Assembly: GCA_944739405.2 (NCBI GenBank)
Contig: OX123197.2
Coordinates: 60,240,047-60,304,046, forward strand
DNA: 64,000 bases
Source of the DNA: Euclidia mi
Lineage: Eukaryota > Arthropoda > Insecta > Lepidoptera > Erebidae
Direction of reading: 5' to 3'
The stretch's first letter is position 1; every line of letters starts with the position of its first letter. A program made the position numbers and the translations under genes. Under the pieces are notes generated by a model, which worked only from the letters and a program-made list of their open reading frames with translations, did not search any database and was not told the DNA's origin. Shown one piece after another: positions 1 to 10,257 of the stretch.

Positions 1-1610
1 GTTCTATGGACAGCTATACACGACTACGCAACAACCCGCAAGTACTCTAGCGTCAGACCCTAGAGCTGGATTGACCCGACACTATACCGAAGATATCCCG
101 GACTTCAGCATGCACGAGATTAGTGTGGCTCTCAAACAGCTCAAAAGCAACAAGGCGCCGGGTGATGACGGAATTACGAGCGAGCTTCTGAAGGCTGGCG
201 GTGCACCCGCTAGAGAAGCCCTTTGGAAGCTATTTAATTCCGTCATTCTCGCGGGTAAAACGCCACAGCCGTGGCACAGAGGTGTGGTGGTGCTTTTCTT
301 TAAGAAAGGGGATAAAACCCTCTTAAAGCACTACAGACCCATCACACTTCTGAGCCACGTCTACAAGCTGTTTTCGAGGGTCATCACGAATCCTCTCGAG
401 AGCAAGCTAGACGACTTCCAGCCTCCCGAACAAGCCGGTTTCCGCAAAGGCTATAGTACCATAGACCACATACATACGCTGCGGCAGGTTATACAGAAGT
501 CCAAGGAGTATAACCAGCCCCTATGCTTGGCATTTGTGGACTATGAGAAAGCCTTCGATTCGATCGAAACCTGGGCAGTGCTACAGTCTCTCCAACGGTG
601 CCGGATTGATATATCGAAGTGCTGAAGTGTTTGTATGAAAACGCCACTACGTCAGTCCGCCTCCAGGATCAGAGTTCGAAACCTATTCAACTCTAACGAG
701 GAGTGAGACAGGGGAATGTCATATCCCCGAAACTGTTTACCACTGCGCTGGAGGATGTTTTCAAGCTTCTGGACTGTAATGGACTCGGCATCAACATCAA
801 CGGCGAGTACATCAGTCACCTTCGATTCGCAGACGATATTGTAGTCATGGCTGAGACCATGGAAGACCTAGGCACAGTGCTCGATGGCCTCTGTAGAGTC
901 TCCCAACAAGTAGGTCTTAAGACGAACATGGACAAGACGAAAATCATGTCGAACGTCCATGATGTACCTGCTCCTATTCAGGTTGGGAACTCTACGCTCG
1001 AAGTCGTCGACAAGTATATCTACCTGGGACAAGTAGTCCAACTAGGTAGGTCCAACCTCGAGAAAGAGGTCAATCGTTGAATCTAACTCGGTTGGGTAGC
1101 GTTCGGGAAGCTACGACATATTATCTTCTCGTCCGATATCCCGCAATGTCTCAAGACGAAAGTCTTTGACCAGTGTGTGTTGCCAATGATGACTTACGGA
1201 TCAGAGACGTGGTCGCTCACTATGGGTCTTATCAGAAGGCTCAAGGTCACTCAGAGGGCGATGGAGAGAGCTATGCTTGGAGTTTCCCTGCGAGATCGAA
1301 TCAGAAATGAGGAGATCCGCAGTAGAACCAAAGTCGCCGACATAGCTCTCTGGATAGCCAAGCTGAAGTGGCAGTGGGCAGGGCTCATAGCTCGAAGAAC
1401 CGATGGCCGTTGGGGCAGAAAGGTTCTGGAGTGGCGGCCACGTACCGGATGACGCAGCAGAGGTAGGCCCCCCGCAAGGTGGACCGACGATCTCGTCAAG
1501 ATCGCGGGAGGCGGTTGGATGCGGGCGGCTCAATACCGGTCTGTGTGGAGAACCTTGGGGGAGGCCTATGTCCAGCAGTGGACGTCGTTTGGCTGATATG
1601 ATGATGATGA
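1..1610 (+). pseudogene. RTE-type non-LTR retrotransposon, RT and 3' end, decayed
   Basis: The piece runs in from the left edge. Reverse-transcriptase blocks appear in order: the KAPGDDGI block near 150-175, the FVDYEKAFDS block (motif A) near 535-560, the VRQGNVISPKLF block near 703-740, and FADD (catalytic motif C) at 826-837. The reading frame changes between 625 and 703, and two in-frame stops lie at 1078-1089 next to the LGW-AFGKL region; both look like C-to-T changes of Arg and Gln codons. The C-terminal part continues to about 1450. The 3' end carries the GGCCTATGTCCAGCAGTGGA block and finishes in a (GATGAT)n tail at 1596-1610, typical of lepidopteran RTE LINEs. A separate 3'-end scrap of the same family lies at 50640-50740. 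It is not functional. The RTE assignment comes from my recognition of the protein and tail. Confidence 0.85.
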
Positions 1611-2107
1611 ACAAGCATTTTCGTCAAAGGTTTCAGATTTCAAACATAGCATAGAAGGCAGTGAAACTCGTATAAGGTAAGCCTTGTAACTTGTACACAG
1701 AAACAGCTTTTGCTTTTATAGCAAAAGCTGTTTAGGTCTGCCATTCGTACTGTTTTAAGTATAACCAAAATTTCAAAATTTAGTAATTAAATAATACCCA
1801 CTAGCATCAATAAATGAACAAAAACCCATCACACTCGATGCTATTCAATGAATTAATTTATCTTTCAGTTCCCATCAGTTTCACCATGACTGTTAGAATT
1901 CTTTTTTTATAGCTTTTGTACCATGGATTTTTCCCACTTAGTCAAATAGCATGGTTTTTACCAATGAAATGCGTACGATTTTTTTATTGGAAAGGCTTCT
2001 AAAATTATAGTTTAATTTAACGATGCGACGCCGGCACCTAGGCGACGTCCTGTCACCAGCTAAACGTCAGATGTATGTAAATAAATAATTTGATAATTTT
2101 TAAGATA
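1611..2107. other. Non-coding AT-rich spacer
   Basis: I see no gene or clear repeat. Part of it could be the 5' leader of the retrotransposon that follows, but nothing in the sequence proves that. Confidence 0.5.
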
Positions 2108-2466
2108 TAACTAAAGGCCTATTCAAACCTGAGCGATATTCGCTGCCGCTGTGGGTAGAGGTACATACCGCGCGGGTTTCGCTCAGGTATTTAGAATCAA
2201 GTACCGCGGCTAAAGCGACCTGAGCGATATTCGCTGCCGCTGTAGGTAGAGGTACATACCGCGCGGGTTTCGCTCAGGTATTTGGTATCCAGTACTGCGG
2301 CTAGTTCTTACCTCTCTGAGCGAAACTCGACTACCGCGCGTTATTCTACCCACAAAGATAGCGAATACCGCTTGGGTCTGAACAGTAATATTACCGCATA
2401 CCCACTGGGTTTTCTCTGCCGCAGACGGCAGCGAATACCGCGTAGATCTGAACAGGCCTTTAGTTA
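2108..2466. mobile_element. MITE with internal repeated hairpins
   Basis: The ends are an inverted repeat: TAACTAAAGGCCT at 2108-2120 and its exact complement at 2454-2466, with similarity continuing a few bases inward. Inside, a unit of about 65 bp starting CCTGAGCGATATTCGCTGCC is present twice (near 2128-2190 and 2219-2281). Each unit folds on itself because it begins CCTGAGCGA and ends TCGCTCAGG. Further GCGAATACCGC blocks in opposite orientation follow. It has no ORF of its own. The target duplication is not clear, so the superfamily is undecided. It ends 14 bp before the ATG of the next ORF. Confidence 0.75.
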
Positions 2467-2480
2467 GTTATACAATATTT

Positions 2481-5366
2481 ATGTCAGCAACAAGTGACGG
2501 CATTAGTGATGCGGATTTGAGTGCGAATCAATCTGCCACATCGTCGCAGAATAACCTAGTGCGCTGCCCAGCATGTTCCCAGGCTCGTTTTTTCAAAGGT
2601 AAGCGGGGCTTGAAAGTACATTTTGGCAAAGTTCATAAAAACCAAAATGTGCTTCCTGGCCCCAGTACTATTTCACATCCTGTTCTTACTCAAATTCCTT
2701 TTTGGCAATACTTAGGTACATTAAAAAATTCAATTCCGTTTTTAAAGCGAGTTCCACGCGGTGCGAGACCATTAGTAGCTCACAATTTAGCTCAATGCAT
2801 TGGTCTCGTTGTGCGTGAGAACTCCAAAACGGCTTGGGAACAGTTACTCACCTTTCCCTATAGGATTCTACACATTCAAAGTAGCCAAGCAACATCAAAA
2901 TCTTTGACAGCCCAAATTAAGGACCACTGTAATCATTCTGCTCGCAATTTTGACCCTAAATTTAGTTTCCATAGATATAAGAAAACAATTTATCAATGTG
3001 TAGAATCCAAATTGAGGGAAGGTGACATTCAAGGGGCGTCTAGGTTATTGTTTAGTAGCGATGTGGTGGCGCCTTACTCTGCAGACACACTCGCAGGTCT
3101 GCAGAGTAAGCACCCAGCGCCAGCTAATGACCTCTCCTTTCCCGCCATGCCGGATGGAGATTTTGACTGTCTGAATGTTTCAGCCAAGGACGTATTTGAA
3201 GCCGTCTGTTCCTTTCGAAGTGGATCCGCTGGCGGTCTCGACGGCTTAACCCCCCAGCATTTGAAAGATCTTCTGGGTGCAAGTGCTGGAGAGGCTGGAG
3301 ATGCACTTCTGAAGGCACTGACGGCTTTAACTAACCTTATGCTCTCCGGCAATGTGGCCACAGATGTCACCGACTTATTGTACGGGGCCAACTTGTGTGC
3401 TCTGCGCAAAAAAGATGGTGGCATTCGGCCCATTGCCGTAGGGTGTACCTACAGACGTATGGCAGCCAAACTATGCTGTAAATATTACAGTGACATCTTG
3501 GCGGACAAATTTCAGCCAATCCAGCTTGGCTTTGGTTCCAAGGGAGGCTGTGAGGCTGCCATACATGCGCTGTCTACGTACCTTGGCTGCGGTAAAGGTG
3601 AGGTCGTTCTAAAGATTGATTTGAAGAATGCCTTTAACTCAGAGAACAGGGACACCTTGTTGACACAGGCTAAATTAGAAACTCCCAAAATTTTTAAATT
3701 CCTTTGGCAATGCTATAGACATCCATCAAAATTAATTTATAAAGACAACGTTTTGGAATCTGCTGTTGGTTGTCAACAAGGTGACCCTCTCGGGCCAGTC
3801 ATTTTTAGTTTAGCCATTCACCCAATAATAAAACAAATAAATTCTAAATTTAACGTCTGGTACTTGGACGACGGGACCCTGGCAGGGGACGTTTCCGCTG
3901 TCTTACAAGACTTAGAGCTTATAAAAACTAAATTTAAAGCAATTGGTTTGGAACTAAATTTAGACAAATGTGAAATTTTTATTAATGACAATTTGGATAA
4001 CCTTTCGATCTTAACAAAATTTAATTCTTTGGCGCCAAATATTAAAATCATCAATAAATGTTCCTTCCGCCTCCTTGGGTCCCCTATTTTCGACGACGCT
4101 TTTGGATCTTTTATAGATGAAAAACTACAAAATTTCTGTGAAACTTCAGAACGGCTTTACAAAATTAATCTTCATTCGGCTTTCACGATTATTCGGCACT
4201 GCCTTTTTGTTCCAAAATTTACATATTACTTGCGGTCCTCTCCTTTTTGGAAACATTTATCCCTATTAGAAAACATTGATAATATTATTCGGCACACCTT
4301 GAGCAAAATTCTAAATCTTGACATGAATGACCGAGTGTGGCTTCAAGCGACTTTACCTGTTCGTTTGGGCGGCCTCGGCGTTCGCAAAATTACCGATGTA
4401 AGCCTTCCAGCGTTTTTGGCCTCGGTCCACGGCACTGAGGAATTGACCAGGAAAATTCTAGAACCCACACTGGTTAATTCTGAGGTGCCGTGCAAGACTG
4501 ATGCCATTAACGCTTGGAAAATGGCTTGCCCGAGCTCTGACTTACCCCGATATCTATCCTCTCAGAGGCAATGGGACGGGCCGCTCTGCAGCAAGATGAG
4601 AGAATATCTTTTAAGTACTGCATCCAGTGTTGCAGAGCGCGCCCGTTTGTTGGCTGTGGGAGAGTGGGAATCGGGGCTATGGCTTCAAGCACTTCCATCG
4701 TCCAACATAGGTACTATGTTGGACGATACAACTTTCCGCATCGCTTCTTGCCTTCGCTTGGGAGCTGTTTGCAATTCTCCGCATCGCTGTCACTGCGGTG
4801 AAGCCGTCGACAGTCTTGGCCACCATGGCCTATCGTGCAGCAAGAGTGCTGGGCGTTTTTCCCGACATGCCCACATTAACGACATAATCCGTCGAGCTCT
4901 TGTCACCGCCGGAGTACCAGCTCATCTTGAACCGAATGGGTTGGTACGCGACGATGGGAAGAGACCAGACGGTATGTCCTTATTACCTTGGAAGATGGGC
5001 AGGCCTCTGGTATGGGACGCGACATGCGTCGATACCCTTGCGCTATCACATCTTCCAAGTACAGCTGGATCGGCTGGCGCTGCTGCTGCATCAGCGGAGA
5101 CCCTCAAACGGCGCAAATACGGAAACCTATCTGGTAATTACGTTTTTGAGCCGTTTGGGGTCGAAACGCTGGGGCCATGGGGGCCTAGTGCACGCGCTCT
5201 GTACAAAGAAATCGCTAAAAGGCTGATCGACGCTTCCCGTGACCAGAGGGCTGGTTTATATTTTGCAGAGAGAATAAGCATTGCCATACAACGTGGCAAT
5301 GCTGCCAGCCTTCTGGGCACGCTACCAGCCGACAGCGTTGCGGAGGAATTTTTTGACGCCGCGTAG
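2481..5366 (+). CDS. Non-LTR retrotransposon protein with RT and restriction-like endonuclease
   Basis: This uninterrupted 961-codon ORF is the only intact long gene in the window. Domains in order: a C2H2 zinc finger (C29, C32, H47, H52) of the nucleic-acid-binding kind; an RT with motif A at KIDLKNAF (Asp380), the GCQQGDPLGP block near residue 430, and motif C written YLDD (Asp463, Asp464); a thumb and linker region; a C-x-C-x8/9-H-x3/4-C knuckle (C770, C772, H781 or H782, C786); then a PD-(D/E)XK-type nuclease signature, RPD at 828-830 followed by WDAT with Asp846. Zinc finger, RT, CCHC knuckle and restriction-like nuclease in that order is the R2-superclade plan for target-primed reverse transcription. 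YLDD in place of the usual YADD or FADD is unusual. I chose the first ATG because the zinc finger follows it directly. A second, broken copy lies at 58640-63983. I do not recognise the exact clade. Confidence 0.85.
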   Translation: MSATSDGISDADLSANQSATSSQNNLVRCPACSQARFFKGKRGLKVHFGKVHKNQNVLPGPSTISHPVLTQIPFWQYLGTLKNSIPFLKRVPRGARPLVAHNLAQCIGLVVRENSKTAWEQLLTFPYRILHIQSSQATSKSLTAQIKDHCNHSARNFDPKFSFHRYKKTIYQCVESKLREGDIQGASRLLFSSDVVAPYSADTLAGLQSKHPAPANDLSFPAMPDGDFDCLNVSAKDVFEAVCSFRSGSAGGLDGLTPQHLKDLLGASAGEAGDALLKALTALTNLMLSGNVATDVTDLLYGANLCALRKKDGGIRPIAVGCTYRRMAAKLCCKYYSDILADKFQPIQLGFGSKGGCEAAIHALSTYLGCGKGEVVLKIDLKNAFNSENRDTLLTQAKLETPKIFKFLWQCYRHPSKLIYKDNVLESAVGCQQGDPLGPVIFSLAIHPIIKQINSKFNVWYLDDGTLAGDVSAVLQDLELIKTKFKAIGLELNLDKCEIFINDNLDNLSILTKFNSLAPNIKIINKCSFRLLGSPIFDDAFGSFIDEKLQNFCETSERLYKINLHSAFTIIRHCLFVPKFTYYLRSSPFWKHLSLLENIDNIIRHTLSKILNLDMNDRVWLQATLPVRLGGLGVRKITDVSLPAFLASVHGTEELTRKILEPTLVNSEVPCKTDAINAWKMACPSSDLPRYLSSQRQWDGPLCSKMREYLLSTASSVAERARLLAVGEWESGLWLQALPSSNIGTMLDDTTFRIASCLRLGAVCNSPHRCHCGEAVDSLGHHGLSCSKSAGRFSRHAHINDIIRRALVTAGVPAHLEPNGLVRDDGKRPDGMSLLPWKMGRPLVWDATCVDTLALSHLPSTAGSAGAAAASAETLKRRKYGNLSGNYVFEPFGVETLGPWGPSARALYKEIAKRLIDASRDQRAGLYFAERISIAIQRGNAASLLGTLPADSVAEEFFDAA

Positions 5367-5504
5367 TTTCTATTTTGTTATTTTTATTTATTTAGTTTTA
5401 TTGGTTTAGTTTAGGATAGTTTAGTTGCATAAGTAGTTTTATTCTGTTGTATATATGTTATTTGTTACTTCAATAAAGTCTAAAATTACTCAATAAAAAA
5501 AAAG
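5367..5504 (+). terminator. 3' UTR with polyadenylation signals and A tail of the retrotransposon
   Basis: The stop codon is followed by about 100 bp of T-rich UTR, then AATAAA at about 5470 and again near 5491, ending in an A run at about 5494-5503. This marks the 3' end of the retrotransposon insertion. Confidence 0.65.
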
Positions 5505-6152
5505 TCAAGTTTAATTTCAAATGAATTCCCTTTTACATTGGAAATAGCATTTTTCAAATATTGTGAATAACATCCTACACTGCACGAATATGGTATAGCT
5601 AGTAGGTATTTCTAGTTTGAAGCTTAATTACAATTCTTACTTCCAGAATAAGTTGAGCTCCCGCACCTCTTTGCCAAACGATAAAAAAGTAAAAAAAAAT
5701 CCTGTTGTTATTCAATCTTTACTGTGCTGGAACTTTTTTGGTGCCGTCATTTGATTTTGCTATTGCGTGTATCGCACAGGACCGGTGTTAGGACGCTTTT
5801 AGACTTGGTAAGGCGTGGATTGATTGTGAGGGAATTGAACTTTGTGTTGGGAAAGGAGAATGCCGGAACCTGTACCAATTGCTTTAAAAAAATTATATAC
5901 CGTAAATACTTTGACACATTTTGAATGCCATTACTAAATTATGAATCATTATTGAATCCGCGTTTACGAAATATTATAAAAAGTAGAACTTAGATCAACA
6001 ACTTCCGAATGCATACATTGCCAGCACAAAAAAAAAGTCGATTCCGAGCGACAAAAAATCGATTGTAATATTCTCAACATTAACGATTGTTTACACGATT
6101 AAATGATTTTGGATTCAATAGAAGGCACTATGATAGTGAATTAAAAAACTGT

Positions 6153-6218
<66 letters not shown>

Positions 6219-6959
6219 TTCTGTGTGATTTATTACATAGAAATACATATTTGGCTACTTAACTTGATTGCAGTCTTTGGTTGAGCAATTTATTCATTAA
6301 TCGATTGTTTTTAGGTGATATCGATTTTAGATATAATTGAATCGAGAAAACAACACTTGCAGGGTAACATTTGATAACTTGAGTAACTGTCAAAAGTGTC
6401 AAATGTCAACCCCACACAACGTAGCCTACGCATCGATCGTGTTTGTTTGTGTTATTATTTTGTTTTGAGTTGAGGTTTGTTCCTCTGGGTCGAAACTACG
6501 TTTCTTTTAACTTGTAACATCATTCACTTATTGAAATTGTTATAAACAATTAGAAATCAAGCACATATTCCTTCCTTTGCAATATTTATGGCGGTTTTTT
6601 TTTCTCAAAATCTCATAACTGCGGATTCGAAAACAAAAACGCTTCATGCCTACGGTATTATTAAACAATAAGCTGGTAAAAATTTTCATTTCATGAAAAA
6701 GCAAACGGTACAGGCTTCCATACAAAAACCGGCATTCTCCTTTCTGTCCATACAATTACAGCTTTGGTGTTAAAGGCGCGTGGTCGCAGTCAAAAGGTTT
6801 GTTTGTACAATACTGAACTTATTGCGGGTTTGCGTATTTTGTAACGATTAAAACGGATATGAAATACATCCTTTTACATAATTTTAATTTTTTTTAAGCA
6901 CTTCCTAGTCACGCCGGATTTTGGTTGGATCAAATTTATTTGTGTGACATCCGTTTTAA
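5505..6959. other. Non-coding AT-rich region with a long poly-T run
   Basis: I see no convincing gene. The only marked structure is an uninterrupted run of 61 T at 6157-6217, probably the A tail of a minus-strand retroposed sequence or a slippage product. The short ORFs here arise from this low-complexity sequence. Confidence 0.6.
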
Positions 6960-7939
6960 CCCTTGATTTTTCCGGTGACTTTACACATACACAATTTACC
7001 TGGTGGAGTCCACAGGACTCTCGGATATATAATAATTAATCGAACGTGAAAAAAAACGTTTTTAAAATAAAACTCTACTTAGATTTGTATATAATTTATT
7101 TAGTTTTATAATTTGGTAGGTTTTGCACTTCAAATTATGGAATCAAAGTCTTTTATTGAGTAAGTTCTAAGATATGGCACTTTTTATAACTAAATTACGA
7201 GACCTAACTTTCAGTTTCTTTATTTCTAAAATTAAACATTTTTCTAAAGTATTTTTAAAGTAACATATCAATATAATAATAATCAATAAATTAAAAAAAA
7301 AACAAAATAAAGAACTAGATTAGACCAAAAAATTAAAACGTGTAAAACCTTCTAGTCAAGGTTGGTGACATAGTCGTTGCATATTTTGTTTGTACAGATA
7401 AGACATACAGGCTAAACACAAGTATGGCAAATACAAACAATCTTTCGCTGAACAATCCGGAGCAGAGTTGCTGTCAGAAAACTGACAGTCATCCTCGAAT
7501 TTAACACTATTTCATCAGGTTCTAGTCTTCATTTCTGATTCAGCACTATATTTTGTTGATCCTCATCGTCCTTGTTGGGCAATCAGCGTCAATGTGCTGT
7601 TTCACCCATTTATCCACCACTTACCTTCATCCATGATTTTTATGGTACTACCAGATGTCATTATATCAACTGAAAACAAAAAAAAAAAACATAGAAAATA
7701 GTAGTACCATAAATAAATCAAAACAATAACCTTAATACCCCAGTGGAGTCCCACGGACTCCACTAGCCTGTTTACTTACCGATCGAAGCCCCGCACATCG
7801 ACTGCCGCTCTACCCTGCGTCTGGCGCGTCACTGCGTGAAGATACTGAAACGCACAACTTGTTATGCCAAAAACTAACGGTTTTATTAGCGCTGGTAGTT
7901 TTCAATGGGGTCCCATGGACCTACCGGATAAATTAAGGG
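6960..7939 (-). mobile_element. Short piggyBac-like element, decayed
   Basis: The termini read CCCTTGATTTTTCCGGT at 6960 and, on the other strand, CCCTTAATTTATCCGGT ending at 7939, a 17-bp inverted repeat with two mismatches. The left flank is TTAA (6956-6959); the right flank is TAAA, one change from the TTAA target expected for piggyBac. Subterminal palindromes of the type GGAGTCC-CA-GGACTC lie at about 7005-7019 and 7744-7762. On the minus strand, 7625-7669 looks like a 45-nt exon with ATG codons between a strong acceptor and a GTAAG donor. Degenerate acidic coding sequence seems to follow near 7480-7520. No intact transposase is present. It is related to the element at 46914-48145. Confidence 0.7.
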
Positions 7940-7984
7940 TAAATAATAGGCTTTAGGTCAAACCAGCATGATTAGGTACAAAAA

Positions 7985-8180
7985 ATATTGTATAATTATA
8001 CGAAACGTGCGTTACTGACTGACAACGCACAGCCAAAGCTATTGGGAGCATCAAGCTAATTTTTGGCATGTAGAAATGGTAGCGGTGCAAAAAGAAGGGC
8101 TTTTCCGAAATTCCCAAAGAATCAGGGAAAAACAGTTAAATTTAAATAAAATTTGGAGTGGAGCTGCAAGCATTCTCTAG
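7985..8180 (+). mobile_element. Helitron-like non-autonomous element, family B, copy 1
   Basis: The block starts near a GCGTTACTGACTGAC motif and ends in CATTCTCTAG followed by T, the Helitron-type CTAG end. The same unit occurs at 58203-58408 (same strand) and at 51176-51386 (opposite strand). The copies diverge, so this one is old. Confidence 0.55.
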
Positions 8181-8639
8181 TATGAAATTAAAATGGTTAA
8201 CAATCTAAATCACTTTATTTTGTTGAGCTAAATTTTAGCAAATGTTAGTTCTGAATTTTACTAACTGTATCTGATATTTATATAACTGATATAAAATGCC
8301 TGTGAAAATAGGTTTCTAGAAATATGAATATGGGACACAAAGGATAAAATTGTCGCATATTTTTACCTGTTTATACTTCCGTCTCTCTCGCGTCGTCTGT
8401 TTTATCGTAACTGTAACTATGATGCTTGTATGTGAAGTGATAATAATATTTTACTTTTTATAAACGACGTTTCTTTATTTTATATAAACATCACAAGTAT
8501 GCCTTGTATGTAAGGGACATAATTATCAGCTGTCAGAACAGCTCATCAAACCAAGTGTGATTCAGTTAATGAATGCTGATCTAGGATAACCTGGTCGAGT
8601 ATTCATGCTTTGATCACTACTATTTAGGTATTAATCTCA

Positions 8640-8710
8640 CCACCACTCTCAAGGTAGACCTAAGACCTAAATGCCTAAGGCATTAAATTCACCTTTATAC
8701 GCTATAAAAT
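8640..8710 (+). repeat. LINE 3'-end scrap
   Basis: The block around GCCTAAGGCATTAAATTC matches the 3' UTR of the LINE at 41915-44395, which has GCCTACGGCATTAAGTCC near 44323. It is a short retroposed tail with no coding content. Confidence 0.45.
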
Positions 8711-8744
8711 ATGTACATAATCGAATACTTCTAATACTAATACA

Positions 8745-8945
8745 TATATAAAGCTGAAGAGTTTGTTTGTTTGTTTCGTTGAACGCGTTAATCTCAGGAA
8801 GAACTACTCCGATTTGAAAAATTCTTTCAGTGTTAGATAGCCCATTTATCGAGGAAGGCTATAGGCAATAAATCATCACGCAATGAGCGACGGGAGCGGA
8901 GCAGAAGACTTAAATAACGTGGGTGTAACCGAGGGCTCATCTTGT
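8745..8945 (+). mobile_element. Helitron-like non-autonomous element, family A, copy 1
   Basis: It opens with AAAGCTGAAGAG followed by (GTTT)n, then a GAACGCGTTAATCTCAGGAA block, a GATAGCCCATTTATCGAGGA block, and ends in a GGTGTAACC hairpin region. The inverted copy at 17718-17922 keeps the terminal CTAG; this one has lost its last bases. It resembles the widespread lepidopteran Lep1-type Helitron-like repeat, an assignment made from memory. Confidence 0.6.
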
Positions 8946-8984
8946 AATATATAAAGCTAATAAATAAATATTAAAAGATGCATT

Positions 8985-9390
8985 AAAAGATGCCGTGTGG
9001 TTGACGGCATAGAATACAAGTGTCACCACCCCCTATCTTCCCGTGGGTGTCGTAAGAGGCGACTAAGGGATAACACGATGCAAATAACATCTTTGCATAG
9101 AGACGGAAAACTCGACATCAAACCCTATACGACTGCCTCGTTGGTCTCGCGAGGTAAATGTGCGCGTGGGATCGGGGTCCCGGGTTCGATTCCTGGGTCG
9201 GGCAGTGTTATTGGGTTTTTCTGTCACGAAATTCTCAGTAGCAGCACGGAGTCTGGAAATGTGCCCGGTACGGCAATAGACTCGCCCCTTATTACGTGGG
9301 ACTAAAGTATATCTGGCGAAAAGTGGGTGTAGAAATACACCTCTGCCTACCCCTTCGGGGATAAAAGGCGTGACGTTATGTATGTATGTA
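8985..9390 (+). mobile_element. tRNA-derived SINE composite
   Basis: The left part (8990-9120) carries the GTGTCGTAAGAGGCGACTA block. The middle, about 9129-9207, resembles a tRNA: a possible 7-bp acceptor stem of ACTGCC type, and a T arm with the B-box GGTTCGATTCC near 9183. It is followed by the GGCAATAGACTCGCCCC and CTCTGCCTACCCCTTCGG blocks and a (TATG)n tail. Copies of the 3' part lie at 17385-17520 and 48895-49140, and inverted at 49577-49700. It is not a functional tRNA gene: the D arm is poor and the sequence is embedded in repeat DNA. Confidence 0.65.
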
Positions 9391-9654
9391 AAAGATGCAA
9401 CTTATGTACACCTACAGGCTTTGATTATAAACTAGTATATAATCAAAGGATACGGGGGATAAATATAAAAAAAAAAACTGGCGACTGATATAACAGACTC
9501 AATGCTACTGAAGCTAAAAATGGGCAATTCGGACAGTAGGATTTTTTTATGACGTAGGTACCAATTAGGCTTCTAAAAAATTCATCCCTAGTGGCATTAC
9601 ACAGGGGATGATAGTTTGTTTCAAAATCCGCTTGTTTGAATAAGCCTAGTAGGT

Positions 9655-9960
9655 ATTATCATCAGTCATCATCAGCTGAGCCACTGCTGGGCACGGGCCT
9701 CTCCTCACTATGAGAAGGGTAAGGCTATAGTCTACCACGCTGGCCAAGTGCGGGTTGGCAGACTTCACATGTATTTCGAGAATATTAGGGAGAACTCTCA
9801 GACATGCAGGTTTCTTCACAATGTTTTCCTTCACCGTTTAGCAAGTCATAATTAACAATTTAAATACGCACATAACTCCAAAAAGTTATTGGTGAGTGCC
9901 GTGGATTCGAACCCGGACCCCCTGCGTAGCAGTCTGTCGGTTTCCCCACTAGGCTATCGC
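9655..9960 (-). mobile_element. tRNA-derived SINE
   Basis: Read on the minus strand, the head has an A-box-like TAGCCTAGTGGGG and the B-box GGGTTCGAATCC (near 9908-9920). A unique body follows, and the 3' end is GCCCGTGCCCAGCAGTGGC plus (GATGAT)n at about 9655-9675. The 3' end resembles that of the RTE LINE at 1-1610, which would explain how it moves. Related copies are at 32258-32930 and 51625-51690. Confidence 0.75.
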
Positions 9961-10257
9961 TGATGTGTAGGTATTATACAATTATATTATTAACATTAAC
10001 ACAATTATAATTTTTTTTGGAAACTATGACATAAATCTATTGTTATTTATCATTCATTTTATGATATCATACAATCAAAACGAATGAGTTGTTATGAACC
10101 ACGTCGATAAATAGGAACGTACCGTGGTTGTTTATTTTACTCATTCACTCGTAACTCCCTCTAGCGAGCAAATGCAGTTTTATCCCCGCTACCACCGCTT
10201 TCAGCAACCACTTTAATTTTATTTCTGTTCTAGTTGTTTATATATTTCTTCGTATGT

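Noticed and set aside
1201..1614. Minus-strand ORFs over the RTE 3' end
   Set aside because: They are antisense shadows of the retrotransposon coding sequence and its GC-rich 3' UTR.
6087..6284. 65-codon ORF with a phenylalanine run
   Set aside because: It is a translation of the poly-T tract.
9129..9207. tRNA-like sequence with good acceptor and T arms
   Set aside because: The D arm does not form well, and the sequence is embedded in a SINE with relatives elsewhere, so it is a SINE head, not a tRNA gene.
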